A stretch of 21,380 nt of DNA, from NCBI RefSeq assembly GCF_934307085.1, contig NZ_CAKRCF010000048.1, forward strand, positions 1 through 21,380, read 5' to 3'. Shown here in pieces: positions 14,308 to 21,380 of the stretch. The notes beneath the pieces were generated by a model, which saw nothing but the letters and a program-made list of their open reading frames with translations, did not search any database and was not told the DNA's origin. Each line of letters starts with the position of its first letter. The stretch's first letter is position 1. The stretch comes from an uncultured Anaerobutyricum sp. (GTDB lineage: Bacteria; Bacillota; Clostridia; Lachnospirales; Lachnospiraceae). Made by a program: the position numbers and the translations under genes.

Positions 14308-14654
14308 TATTTCTCCCTACCTGCGATAATCACATCTCTGACATTGTACCATTTCATTTTCGCCTTCTTCTTTTCCGCCTGCTCATTATCTCCTTTTCCC
14401 ATAAAAATAGATGCCTTAGGCGCACCACCCATACTCACAAGAGCTGCAAAAGCTGAAATGGCTAAAATGACAGGAGCCGTTACACCGACACCTGCCAACG
14501 CCTGCTTCCCTACTCCCGGAATATGTCCAATAAACATCTTATCTACCAAATTATATAAAATATTAATAAGCTGTGCTGCTACCGCTGGAAGTGCAAGTCT
14601 AAAAAAAGCTTTCGGTACAGGCATGACCGCCAGCAATTCATTATCATTTTTCAT
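14307..14654 (-). pseudogene. Truncated MATE-family efflux transporter (N-terminal remnant)
   Basis: The first 90 or so residues match the start of a MATE drug/sodium antiporter: the FRLALPAVAAQLINILYNLV stretch, DKMFIGHIPGVGKQALAGVG and MGKGDNEQAEK. Full-length members have about 450 residues. Here homology stops near base 14380, and the frame runs through about 22 unrelated residues (KAKMKWYNVRDVIIAGREK) to a stop that overlaps the start of the GNAT gene. This looks like a deletion that removed about 80 percent of the transporter and joined its head to the promoter region of the next gene. The protein cannot transport anything alone. An alternative is a short retained leader peptide. Confidence 0.85.
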
Positions 14655-14704
14655 CCTTCATGTATCCCCACCACTATATACTATGCTTAACAATTTATGA
14701 ACCA

Positions 14705-15100
14705 TTAAATTTCTTTCTTATTATCCGCTCCCGGTGTTGTAACAATGACCTTAGATGGAGTAATGATCAGTGCTCCTTTGGCTGTTGCTGCCCCTTTAAA
14801 CATTCCTTCAACGGCAGTTTTGAATGCAGCTACAATAGCTCCTTCTGTTACATATTCAGCAGTTCCCTTAATCTGATATCCCTCAAGACTCTTTGTATCG
14901 TATACAGAAATTGCAATTTTCCCGTCATTTGCTTTTATATTCTTTAACGTTGTCTCAAGAAAAACATCCCCTACTACCAGCTTTCCATCTTCTGTAACAT
15001 CTTTAAAAGCAACCGGCACTACATTTGGCTCTCCATCTGCACATGTTGCAAGATCCCACATAGCATTTTTTAATACCTGAATTACTGATTCGTTTAACAT
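14705..15100 (-). CDS. Pyridoxamine 5'-phosphate oxidase-like FMN-binding protein
   Basis: A 131-residue protein of the split-barrel flavin-binding fold. The start (LKNAMWDLATCADGEPNVVP) and the middle (VGDVFLETTLKNIKANDGKI followed by AISVYDTKSLEGYQIKGTAEYV) are typical of small clostridial PNPOx-like proteins. These are generally flavin reductases or redox proteins of unknown substrate and not true PdxH enzymes. AGGAGGA precedes the ATG by about eight bases. It stands alone between the aldo/keto reductase gene, which ends 164 bases upstream, and the MATE remnant. Confidence 0.88.
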   Translation of the reverse strand: MLNESVIQVLKNAMWDLATCADGEPNVVPVAFKDVTEDGKLVVGDVFLETTLKNIKANDGKIAISVYDTKSLEGYQIKGTAEYVTEGAIVAAFKTAVEGMFKGAATAKGALIITPSKVIVTTPGADNKKEI

Positions 15101-15216
15101 TGACTATTCCTCCTGTTTCTTTATAATAAATTACTTGTTGGCTTTATATTAACGAATCCGCTTTCATTTTAGAAGATGTTAGCAAATTTAAAAGCAACTA
15201 ATAAATTTAATAGCTT

Positions 15217-15264
15217 ACTATTTAATTCACCTTTGTCTGTAGTTTGTCTCATGAATTAAATAGT
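15217..15264 (-). terminator. Hairpin at the end of the aldo/keto reductase gene
   Basis: ACTATTTAATTCA (15217-15229) pairs perfectly with TGAATTAAATAGT (15252-15264), a 13-bp stem with a 22-base loop. The 3' arm begins at the last base of the reductase stop codon. Only weak T-rich sequence follows on the minus strand. It does not carry the CAG/CGTC foot or GAGC core of H1-H7. Confidence 0.55.
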
Positions 15265-16277
15265 TATCTTAATATATATTCTGGATTTTTTTGGTATATT
15301 TTTTCTATCTGTTTTAGTTCTTCTTCTGAAAAGGAGGTCTTTTTGATGGCCTTGATATTATCTAATATTTGTTCTGATTTGGAAGCTCCAATAAGTACGC
15401 TGGTAATGATTCCATCATGAAGTACCCAGGCAAGAGCCATTTCTGCTAATGTCTGTCCTCTTTCCCCAGCAAGTGTATTAAGCTGCTGAATCTGTTCTAG
15501 ACGTTCTTTTGTTAATGCCTTTTTCTTTATGAAACGGCCGTCTGTCATAATGCGGCTGTCTTCTGGAATTCCATGTAAATACTTATCGGTAAGAAGTCCC
15601 TGTGCTAATGGACTAAAAGCGATGATTCCTTTTTTTAATTTGGCGGCTGTTTCTTTCAGGCCGTTGTTTTCAATTGTTCGGTCAAATATGGAATATCGAT
15701 TCTGATTGATGATAAACGGGCATTTTAAATCATTTAAAATCTGTGTTGCTTTTTCTAACTGTTCTCCATTATAGTTAGACAGACCGACATAAAGAGCTTT
15801 TCCACTTGTTACTGCCTGTGCTAATGCACCCATTGTCTCTTCGAGTGGTGTATCCGGATCCATTCTGTGGTGATAAAAAATATCTACATACTCTAAGCCC
15901 ATACGTTTTAGACTCTGGTCAAGGCTTGCCAGAAGATATTTTCTACTTCCCCAGTTGCCATAAGGACCATCCCACATTTCATATCCGGCTTTTGTACTGA
16001 TAATCAATTCGTCACGATATGCCGTAAAATTCTCTTTAAAAATACGTCCCCAGTTCTTTTCTGCACTTCCCGGTTCCGGTCCATAGTTATTGGCCAAATC
16101 AAAATGCGTGATTCCATTATCAAATGCTGTAAAACATAACTGTTTCATATTGTCATATATGGCTGTATCTCCAAAATTGTGCCAGAATCCCAGAGAAATT
16201 GCCGGAAGTTTCAATCCACTGTTCCCACAGGAAAAATATTTCATTGTATTATAGCGTTCATTTGCTGCCTGATACAT
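15264..16277 (-). CDS. Aldo/keto reductase (YghZ/Gpr-like)
   Basis: A 337-residue NADPH-dependent carbonyl reductase of the (beta/alpha)8 AKR superfamily, close to the YghZ group that reduces glyceraldehyde 3-phosphate and methylglyoxal. The catalytic set is visible: D60 and Y65 in FDLANNYGPEPGSAE, K96 in ISTKAGYEMW, and histidine in DIFYHHRMD (136/137). The NADP pocket residues lie in LIGASKSEQILDNI. The start chosen is the ATG at 16277, with GGGAGG ten bases upstream. The in-frame ATG at 16310 has no ribosome binding site. It is transcribed away from the mutarotase gene. Its physiological substrate is unknown; sugar-derived aldehydes would fit its neighbour. Confidence 0.93.
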   Translation of the reverse strand: MYQAANERYNTMKYFSCGNSGLKLPAISLGFWHNFGDTAIYDNMKQLCFTAFDNGITHFDLANNYGPEPGSAEKNWGRIFKENFTAYRDELIISTKAGYEMWDGPYGNWGSRKYLLASLDQSLKRMGLEYVDIFYHHRMDPDTPLEETMGALAQAVTSGKALYVGLSNYNGEQLEKATQILNDLKCPFIINQNRYSIFDRTIENNGLKETAAKLKKGIIAFSPLAQGLLTDKYLHGIPEDSRIMTDGRFIKKKALTKERLEQIQQLNTLAGERGQTLAEMALAWVLHDGIITSVLIGASKSEQILDNIKAIKKTSFSEEELKQIEKIYQKNPEYILR

Positions 16278-16349
16278 TATTAGAATACCTCCCAAACTTT
16301 TTCTTTTCATTTATTGTCTTATATCTACACTGATTCTTTCGTCTTTTTC

Positions 16350-16378
16350 TTTATCTCCTATAAATAAAAGAATGTCAA
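16350..16378 (-). promoter_or_regulatory. Promoter of the aldo/keto reductase gene
   Basis: On the minus strand TTGACA (16373-16378) is followed after 17 bp by GATAAA (16350-16355). It is divergent from the mutarotase promoter about 100 bases away, so one regulator could control both. Confidence 0.55.
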
Positions 16379-16425
16379 GCCAATCACAAAAATTTGTATT
16401 TTTTAAGTAGAATATCAAATGTTTT

Positions 16426-16509
16426 TCTATAAAATGACATGATAAAATATGTTTATATTGGCTGCCTGATCTGTTGACATGTTTTATAGAATTGCTATAA
16501 TTTTATAGA
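16426..16509. promoter_or_regulatory. galM promoter with repeated TTTTATAGA sites
   Basis: TTGACA (16474-16479) and TATAAT (16496-16501) spaced 16 bp form a strong promoter for the mutarotase gene. TTTTATAGA occurs at 16482-16490 in the spacer and again at 16501-16509 beside the -10 box, 19 bp apart. An inverted copy, TCTATAAAA, is at 16426-16434. The spacing suggests a regulator binding on one face of the helix. The promoter call is firm; the operator is a guess. Confidence 0.55.
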
Positions 16510-16545
16510 GATCAGTACATAAATATATGAGAAGGAGAGATTACT

Positions 16546-17562
16546 GTGGTGAAAGTTGAACTTTTAAAAGAATTAGATAATGGCATTCGTTTTTACTCTT
16601 TGGAGAATGAATCTTTGAAGCTTGTTGTCGTAAATATGGGATGTAGAATTATGGAAATCCTTGCACCCGATGCTTCAGGGAAAAGGTCTGATGTAATTCT
16701 TGGTCTTAAGAATATTGAAGATTATGCAAATGACCCGGCTTACTTTGGTGCAATCATCGGCCGTGTTGCGAACCGGATTGGTGATGCCCGCTTCACATTA
16801 AACGGAAAAACTTACGAACTGTATGCCAATAATGGCAAAAATCATTTACACGGAGGAAAAGAAGGATTCGATAAAAAAATCTTTGACGTTACTCCGTTAG
16901 AAAATGGACTCCGCTTCCACTACTTTTCTAAAGACGGTGAGGAAGGCTATCCTGGAAATTTAAATTTATATGTAACTTATACATTAAATGAGAATGCATT
17001 TTCCATTCACTATGAGGCTGATACAGATGCAGACACTGTTGTAAACTTTACAAACCACCTGTATTTCAACCTCTCTAATACATTGGATAAAGTTAATGAC
17101 CATTATTTACAGATTAACTCTGACTATATCGGATGCGTCGACGACACCTGCCTTGCAACTGGAGAACTTCTTCCTGTCAAAGACACTCCATTTGACTTTA
17201 ACAAACGAAAACGAATCGGACAAGATCTCGAAACAGACCACATCCAACTGAAAAATGCTTTCGGCTACGACCATTCTTTCGTATTAAATGGTACAGAAAA
17301 TCAGTTAACCTTAGAAGAACCTGTCTCCGGCAGAAGACTTGTCATCTCAACAACTGCTCCCGTCGTTCAGGTTTATACCGGTAACTTCTTAAAAGATGGC
17401 TGTATCGGAAAAGCAGGCAGAGTTTATGAAAACCGCGAGGGCGTTGCGTTAGAAACACAGCTTATGCCAAATGCAATCAATACGGAGGAAAATCCTTCTA
17501 CAATATTACGAAAAGAGGATAAATTCGAATCAAATACAAAGTATGTGTTTGAAATAATGTAA
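16546..17562 (+). CDS. galM: Galactose mutarotase (aldose 1-epimerase)
   Basis: The 338-residue enzyme interconverts alpha- and beta-galactose or glucose, feeding the Leloir pathway. Catalytic and binding residues are in place: H102 in GKNHLHGG, the catalytic H171 in TNHLYFNLS, D242 in FGYDHSFVL and the general-base glutamate E303 in ALETQLMPNAIN. GRVANRI near residue 72 is also typical. The start is GTG at 16546, eight bases after GGAG (16534-16537); a second GTG follows directly. The stop codon (17560-17562) lies inside the left arm of hairpin H7, so the last codons double as stem sequence. It faces an MglB-like galactose-binding gene, which supports galactose as the substrate. Confidence 0.96.
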   Translation: MVKVELLKELDNGIRFYSLENESLKLVVVNMGCRIMEILAPDASGKRSDVILGLKNIEDYANDPAYFGAIIGRVANRIGDARFTLNGKTYELYANNGKNHLHGGKEGFDKKIFDVTPLENGLRFHYFSKDGEEGYPGNLNLYVTYTLNENAFSIHYEADTDADTVVNFTNHLYFNLSNTLDKVNDHYLQINSDYIGCVDDTCLATGELLPVKDTPFDFNKRKRIGQDLETDHIQLKNAFGYDHSFVLNGTENQLTLEEPVSGRRLVISTTAPVVQVYTGNFLKDGCIGKAGRVYENREGVALETQLMPNAINTEENPSTILRKEDKFESNTKYVFEIM

Positions 17563-17830
17563 TCCCTATCTCTGACTTTAGAGCTGCTTGAAGACTATAT
17601 TTTAAAAAGACCATTATAAATAAGTATTAATTTTACGACTTTGTGCTGTGGAATTTTGACCATAGAAACTTCGGACTGCTTTTTCCGAAGTTTCTGCTTT
17701 ATTGGGCAAAATGGAGCGTTTAGCACAATGGAACAAAATCAATACTTATTTATAATGGTCTTTTCTAGAACGATCCTCTCGCAGCGACCAAAGATACAGA
17801 TAGGGATTATTTTATTTCTATAGAGCGTCA
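17541..17830 (+). repeat. Giant hairpin H7, with a second long stem inserted at its top
   Basis: Nearly all of this stretch pairs on one axis. Bases 17551-17579 pair with 17790-17818 with three mismatches. Above are GAGCTGCTTGAAGAC (left) and CTCTCGCAGCGACC (right), the H3-type core, and the 3' flank CGTCAGCTTT is also shared with H3. In place of a small apical loop there is a second stem: 17605-17628 pairs perfectly with 17741-17764 (24 bp) and 17630-17634 with 17735-17739. It is capped by TTGTGCT/AGCACAA and a 12-bp hairpin AGAAACTTCGGA/TCCGAAGTTTCT. The left foot lies in the galM coding end. It separates the convergent galM and mglB-like genes. Confidence 0.75.
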
Positions 17831-17856
17831 GCTTTGCCAACAAATGAGGGAGCAGT

Positions 17857-18888
17857 CTACTTAATCATTGTTTCTACATTTTCCTTCGTCACCTTCTTAT
17901 ACGGCAGATAGATACATCTATTGTTTTCGAACCGAATCTTTTCCATTCCTTTTCCCGTAACAGCAGCAATGGCTAGTTCTGCCATCGCCTTTGCCTGCCC
18001 TTCTTTATCATTATAGACAGTTGCAGCGATTTTTCCCTCTTGTGTTGCCTCTAATCCTTCGTCTGTGCCATCAATACCGAAAAATATCGGAATGTTTGAT
18101 TCAGTGTAACCTAATTTTTCGTAAGCATCAATTGCTCCTAATGCCATAGAATCACTATTGGCTATGACCATCTCAATATCCGTTTTATATTGTCCAATGA
18201 GCTGCATCATTCTTGTCTGTGCCTGAGCACGATTCCAGTTCGCTATTTGATAGCTTAGCTTTTCCAGAGAAATATCATTGGCTTTCATACTTTCTACTAC
18301 ACTTTCCGTACGGATGATTGCATCCTGATGTCCCATTTCTCCTTCCAAAATAACATACTGAATTTTTCCGTCATTATTGCGATCTACCTTGGGATTGTTT
18401 TTAATAAAGTCTGCTGCAAGCTCTCCCTGTAATTCTCCTGATTGCTTTGCTTTTCCTCCTACATAATAAAGCTTATCCCATCTCCTCATATCTTCCTCAA
18501 CTGGCTCACGGTTAAAGAAAATAATCGGAATATCTTTTTCCCTTGCTGCATCAATAATCTCTGATGGTTCCGTTCTGTCTGCCAGATTTACACACAGTAC
18601 ATTACATCCATCATCTATCATTTGCTCAATCTGATCATTTTGTACTCGTTGGGAATTGGATGCATCCATAATTGTCATACTGATTGCGTAGTCTTTTGAT
18701 TCCATTGAACTACATTTTTCTTTAAATGCATCTACCAGTTCCCCGATAAAAGTGTCTTTTTGGTCATAGCAGGCAACACCTATATAAATCTGATTATCTG
18801 TTTCCGGCTGCTTTTTACTGCATGTAGAAAAAATCAATGTTCCTACAAATATTGCCATGATTATTATTCCTGTGATTTTTATCTTCAT
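17857..18888 (-). CDS. mglB: MglB-like galactose-binding lipoprotein
   Basis: The 343-residue extracytoplasmic sugar-binding protein has an N-terminal hydrophobic segment and a lipobox-like cysteine C23 (FSTC, unusual in the Thr before Cys). The mature part is very like E. coli MglB: FFNREP, LYYVGGKAKQSG, a Ca2+ loop DRNNDGKIQ at 169-177, GEMGHQDAIIRT, MVIANSDSMALGAIDAYEKL and GIDGTDEGL. The ligand is therefore probably galactose or glucose. GGAGG lies five bases before the ATG. No MglA or MglC transporter gene is in the window, and H7 follows directly, so it ends its unit. It lies 128 bases after the preceding gene, whose gap holds TATAAGATAAT, a possible own promoter. It may serve sensing as well as uptake. 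Confidence 0.9.
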   Translation of the reverse strand: MKIKITGIIIMAIFVGTLIFSTCSKKQPETDNQIYIGVACYDQKDTFIGELVDAFKEKCSSMESKDYAISMTIMDASNSQRVQNDQIEQMIDDGCNVLCVNLADRTEPSEIIDAAREKDIPIIFFNREPVEEDMRRWDKLYYVGGKAKQSGELQGELAADFIKNNPKVDRNNDGKIQYVILEGEMGHQDAIIRTESVVESMKANDISLEKLSYQIANWNRAQAQTRMMQLIGQYKTDIEMVIANSDSMALGAIDAYEKLGYTESNIPIFFGIDGTDEGLEATQEGKIAATVYNDKEGQAKAMAELAIAAVTGKGMEKIRFENNRCIYLPYKKVTKENVETMIK

Positions 18889-19016
18889 GCTTTCCTCCGA
18901 TTAATTTCTATGTATCTTTAGAATTATCTTATACTCAATTTTGTGAAAAACTTTGTTAACTATCCGCAAATTTCTGCAGTTTATATAGGTGTAAAAAGTT
19001 CTCTACAAACAATCCC

Positions 19017-19991
19017 TTACTTGCTAAGTGTAAATAATAAATCCTGATTTTCTTTTGAAAAAAGATTTTCTCTTGTAAGTACAGCATAGGGTACTTCCTG
19101 ATTTTTCATCTTATAAAATGTTTTACGAAGCGCACTTACGGTTTCGGCAACACACTGATATCCTGCTGTAAATTCATCTGGAACAATAAGACACTCTGCC
19201 CACCGCGCATCAAGGTAATAGACCGCCTCTGTAGAATTACCGATTCCATATACAATCGCCCCAAATAAATTGTTCTGTTTTACAGATTCTCCCGCTTCAA
19301 CAAAGCTTGTGTCGTCTAATGCCAAAACAATATCCACTTTTCTTTGTGACTGCAATGTTGTATTTTTTTTAATTCCTTCATCGCGAGATACAGACCACAT
19401 AATTTCAACTCCCGTATTCTTTAACGTATCGCAGACTCCTTCTCTTCGATTGATGTCCGCCTCAGAATTACTGTTTTCCATAAAAATACCTATTTTCTTA
19501 CCGGATAGATTTCCATTATTTTTTTCAAGCAACTTTTGTACTAAAGTTACACCCATATCATATTGATCTGGCTCTGTGACTGGAATATCTGATTGCTTTT
19601 CTGATTCTGCAAGACTTTCTCCCGCCAACATAATCGGAACTTTTTTCTGTATTTTTTTCAGCCGAGAATATTCTTTGCTATTTCCTGTCATTTTGATAAT
19701 AATCGCATCTGCCCCTTTATCAATCTCTTGCTGAACTACTTCCATTTCATCCTGGGACAGATTGATATTCGCCTTACTGATTAGTACAGTATTTACTCCA
19801 TATTCCTGCGATGCCATTTTTAATCCATACTTAAATGCAGACCACTGGCTCTCCTCTATATCTGGAATAATAACTGCAATTCGTTCTGTTTTATCTTCAT
19901 TTTTATTATACAACATAAAAAATGCCAAAATGACAACAAGCATTCCTAAAATGATTTCTGTTAAAATAAAACTTCTTTTTCCGTTTTCCAT
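19017..19991 (-). CDS. Membrane-anchored periplasmic-binding-type sugar sensor protein
   Basis: The 324-residue protein has one N-terminal membrane segment (EIILGMLVVILAFFMLY, residues 12-28) and a type-1 periplasmic binding fold: RIAVIIPDIEESQWSAFKYG, IDKGADAIIIKMTGN, GKKIGIFMENSN, KVDIVLALDD and IVYGIGNSTEAVYYLD. There is no lipobox cysteine, so it stays anchored by the signal helix. It lies 30 bases after the histidine kinase gene in the same operon. Such proteins beside YesM-type kinases are believed to bind a sugar outside and pass the signal to the kinase; this is inference. The ribosome binding site (AAAGAAAAG) is weak, so translation may depend on the gene before it. Confidence 0.85.
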   Translation of the reverse strand: MENGKRSFILTEIILGMLVVILAFFMLYNKNEDKTERIAVIIPDIEESQWSAFKYGLKMASQEYGVNTVLISKANINLSQDEMEVVQQEIDKGADAIIIKMTGNSKEYSRLKKIQKKVPIMLAGESLAESEKQSDIPVTEPDQYDMGVTLVQKLLEKNNGNLSGKKIGIFMENSNSEADINRREGVCDTLKNTGVEIMWSVSRDEGIKKNTTLQSQRKVDIVLALDDTSFVEAGESVKQNNLFGAIVYGIGNSTEAVYYLDARWAECLIVPDEFTAGYQCVAETVSALRKTFYKMKNQEVPYAVLTRENLFSKENQDLLFTLSK

Positions 19992-20021
19992 TTTTCTTTT
20001 CTTTCTGTGTTACAATATATC

Positions 20022-21380
20022 TTAATTGCCCTCAAACTTCTTCCTGTTTTCTTCTGAATAAATAATTGCCGGTATCCTGATAGAAACTATCGTTCCTTCA
20101 TCTAGTTCACTTTCAATATGTAGTCCATATTTTTCGCCAAATAAAATTTTTATTCGGTTATTTACGTTTACCAGTCCCACTCCAGAGCCTTTTTTATGTA
20201 CCCTCTGCGTATCTGTGAGAAGGAATTCTACCTCTTCTTCTGGGATTCCCATTCCATTATCTGCTATGGTAAGAAGAATCTCATCCCCTTCTTTTATCCC
20301 CCGAACAATAATTTCTCCACAATCATCCATCTCTCTTACGCCATAATTGATTGCATTTTCAAGAATTGGTTGTAAAATTAACTTTACAATACAACAGTCT
20401 AAAATATCAGAATCTATATCATAAGAAACTTGAAACTTCTTCTTATAACGCACCTGCTGGATATTCATATAACTTTGGGCATGCTGCAGTTCATCCCGTA
20501 TAGAAATAATTGTATGCCCTTTTGAAAGACTAATACGAAAAAGCCTTGCAAGCTGTGAAATCATGAATACTGCATCATCATTTCGCTCTCCTTCTATCAT
20601 CCATGTAATAGAATCCAATGTGTTATAAAGAAAATGTGGGTTAATCTGACTCTGCAAAACTTCAAGTTCACTTTTTCTTCTCTCCGTCTGTTCCCATACA
20701 ATTTTCTGCATCAAGGCATTATTTTGTTTATAGGAATCCCGGATAGATTTTCCAAGATGCCGTATTTCACGGGAACCTCCAATATATATCTCCGGTTCTT
20801 TTCCTTCTTCATATTCTGTAACCGAATTATTTAATTTCATAATCGGACGGGATATTCTAACGGATATCAGTCGGTTAATGAGGGTAAGCATCATCGCCAT
20901 AAGAAGAATCAAGATAAGAACAAACTGTTTTACATCAAGCATCTTGTTAGAAAAAATAGAATATGGCATCACACAAACCAACTTCCATCCAGTATAACCT
21001 ATCGTATCTACAACAATTTTCCGGTGTTCCCCATTCATCCGTTCCTCATATACATTTTCTTTTGCCCTAGCTGCTTTTTCACTGCTTTCTTTTTTCATTC
21101 CATTGTCAAGCTGTACCTGACGTGGATGATAAATAATCTGCCCATTACTGTCACATAAATAAAAATATTGACCGCTATCTGTTGTGTTGATTCTCTCCAT
21201 CATTCTTGCAATTCCCGAATAATCCATATCAACAAGAAGTACTCCTAATTGTGTGTTTGTTTCATCCGTCAACTCCACAACACGACTAGAAGAAATCACC
21301 CAATAATATTGCTGCGTTCCATCATCAAATAAGTTCTGTATATGCGGTGTGGAAAAATGAATATTTTCCATCTGATTCAT
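20022..21380 (-). CDS. YesM-type sensor histidine kinase, N-terminus cut by the window
   Basis: The visible 452 residues end at the right edge, and the frame is still open there, so the start lies outside. Residues 20-140 are the end of an extracytoplasmic Cache-type sensor (GVLLVDMDYSGIARMMERIN, GQYFYLCDSNGQIIYHPRQ, GYTGWKLVCVMPYS). A membrane helix is at about 152-172, a HAMP linker at about 173-225, and the His_kinase domain has the phosphate-accepting H249 in QSQINPHFLYNTLDSITWM. The ATPase has N-box LQPILENAINYGV, ADNGMGIP and GSGVGLVNV. This is the YesM family, which pairs with YesN-type AraC response regulators to control sugar uptake; the partner is probably outside the window. It heads the operon with the binding-protein genes. 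Confidence 0.92.
   Translation of the reverse strand: MNQMENIHFSTPHIQNLFDDGTQQYYWVISSSRVVELTDETNTQLGVLLVDMDYSGIARMMERINTTDSGQYFYLCDSNGQIIYHPRQVQLDNGMKKESSEKAARAKENVYEERMNGEHRKIVVDTIGYTGWKLVCVMPYSIFSNKMLDVKQFVLILILLMAMMLTLINRLISVRISRPIMKLNNSVTEYEEGKEPEIYIGGSREIRHLGKSIRDSYKQNNALMQKIVWEQTERRKSELEVLQSQINPHFLYNTLDSITWMIEGERNDDAVFMISQLARLFRISLSKGHTIISIRDELQHAQSYMNIQQVRYKKKFQVSYDIDSDILDCCIVKLILQPILENAINYGVREMDDCGEIIVRGIKEGDEILLTIADNGMGIPEEEVEFLLTDTQRVHKKGSGVGLVNVNNRIKILFGEKYGLHIESELDEGTIVSIRIPAIIYSEENRKKFEGN

Noticed and set aside
14307..14654. A functional small multidrug transporter
   Set aside because: The sequence is clearly the N-terminal fifth of a MATE protein and not an SMR-type protein; most transmembrane helices are missing.
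3601..17830. Giant hairpins as terminal inverted repeats of insertion sequences or MITEs
   Set aside because: No transposase, no target duplications visible, and the 'repeats' differ in every copy, whereas true MITE ends are conserved. Mobility by another route stays open.
3601..17830. Giant hairpins as a CRISPR array or tandem repeat
   Set aside because: The copies lie kilobases apart between unrelated genes, with no regular repeat-spacer layout.

Overview
This window looks like chromosome from a low-GC Gram-positive gut anaerobe, most likely a Lachnospiraceae-type member of the Clostridia. The reasons are AGGAGG ribosome binding sites, TTGACA/TATAAT promoters, a GntR-ABC-2 module, a PadR-DUF1700-DUF4097 module, a TrpB2-type enzyme, and a YesM-type kinase next to galactose-binding proteins. 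The genus call is inference only. No rRNA, tRNA, CRISPR array or transposase gene was seen.

Layout. 1-1167: a small membrane protein and an XRE-type regulator behind a strong promoter. 1168-3490: uracil salvage (upp, behind a promoter and a terminator-like leader) followed by a purine permease. 3745-8075, minus strand: an operon of GntR regulator, ABC ATPase, ABC-2 permease and VanZ-like protein, read from a consensus promoter over a 25-bp perfect palindrome. 8547-10528, plus strand: padR, a DUF1700 membrane protein and a DUF4097 surface protein, divergent from the GntR operon. 10891-12062: promoter, Mn2+-sensing yybP-ykoY riboswitch with a readable terminator/antiterminator, and a CaxA/YrbG-type cation exchanger. 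12251-13630, minus: a stand-alone TrpB2. 13906-16277, minus: a GNAT acetyltransferase, a truncated MATE transporter, an FMN-binding PNPOx-like protein and an aldo/keto reductase. 16546-17562, plus: galactose mutarotase. 17857-21380, minus: a YesM-type histidine kinase (cut by the window edge), a periplasmic-binding-type protein and an MglB-like galactose-binding lipoprotein. Together with the mutarotase these suggest a galactose sensing and uptake locus.

The most unusual content lies between the genes. Seven intergenic regions carry one family of giant hairpins, named H1-H7 here in positional order. Each has a long stem (30-33 bp in H1-H6) whose sequence is different in every copy. The foot has a conserved CAG/CGTC with a bulged A. 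Above the stem is a conserved asymmetric internal loop (GGAGCAAG on one side, CGCCGCGACT on the other) capped by a variable apical hairpin. The distance from foot to internal loop hardly changes between copies. H4 and H7 are nested in or carry further stems, H5 has its core flipped relative to its feet, and H2 and H3 sit side by side between divergent promoters where no gene needs a terminator. I cannot tell without a search whether this is an already described RNA class. It is the best candidate here for a poorly described system.
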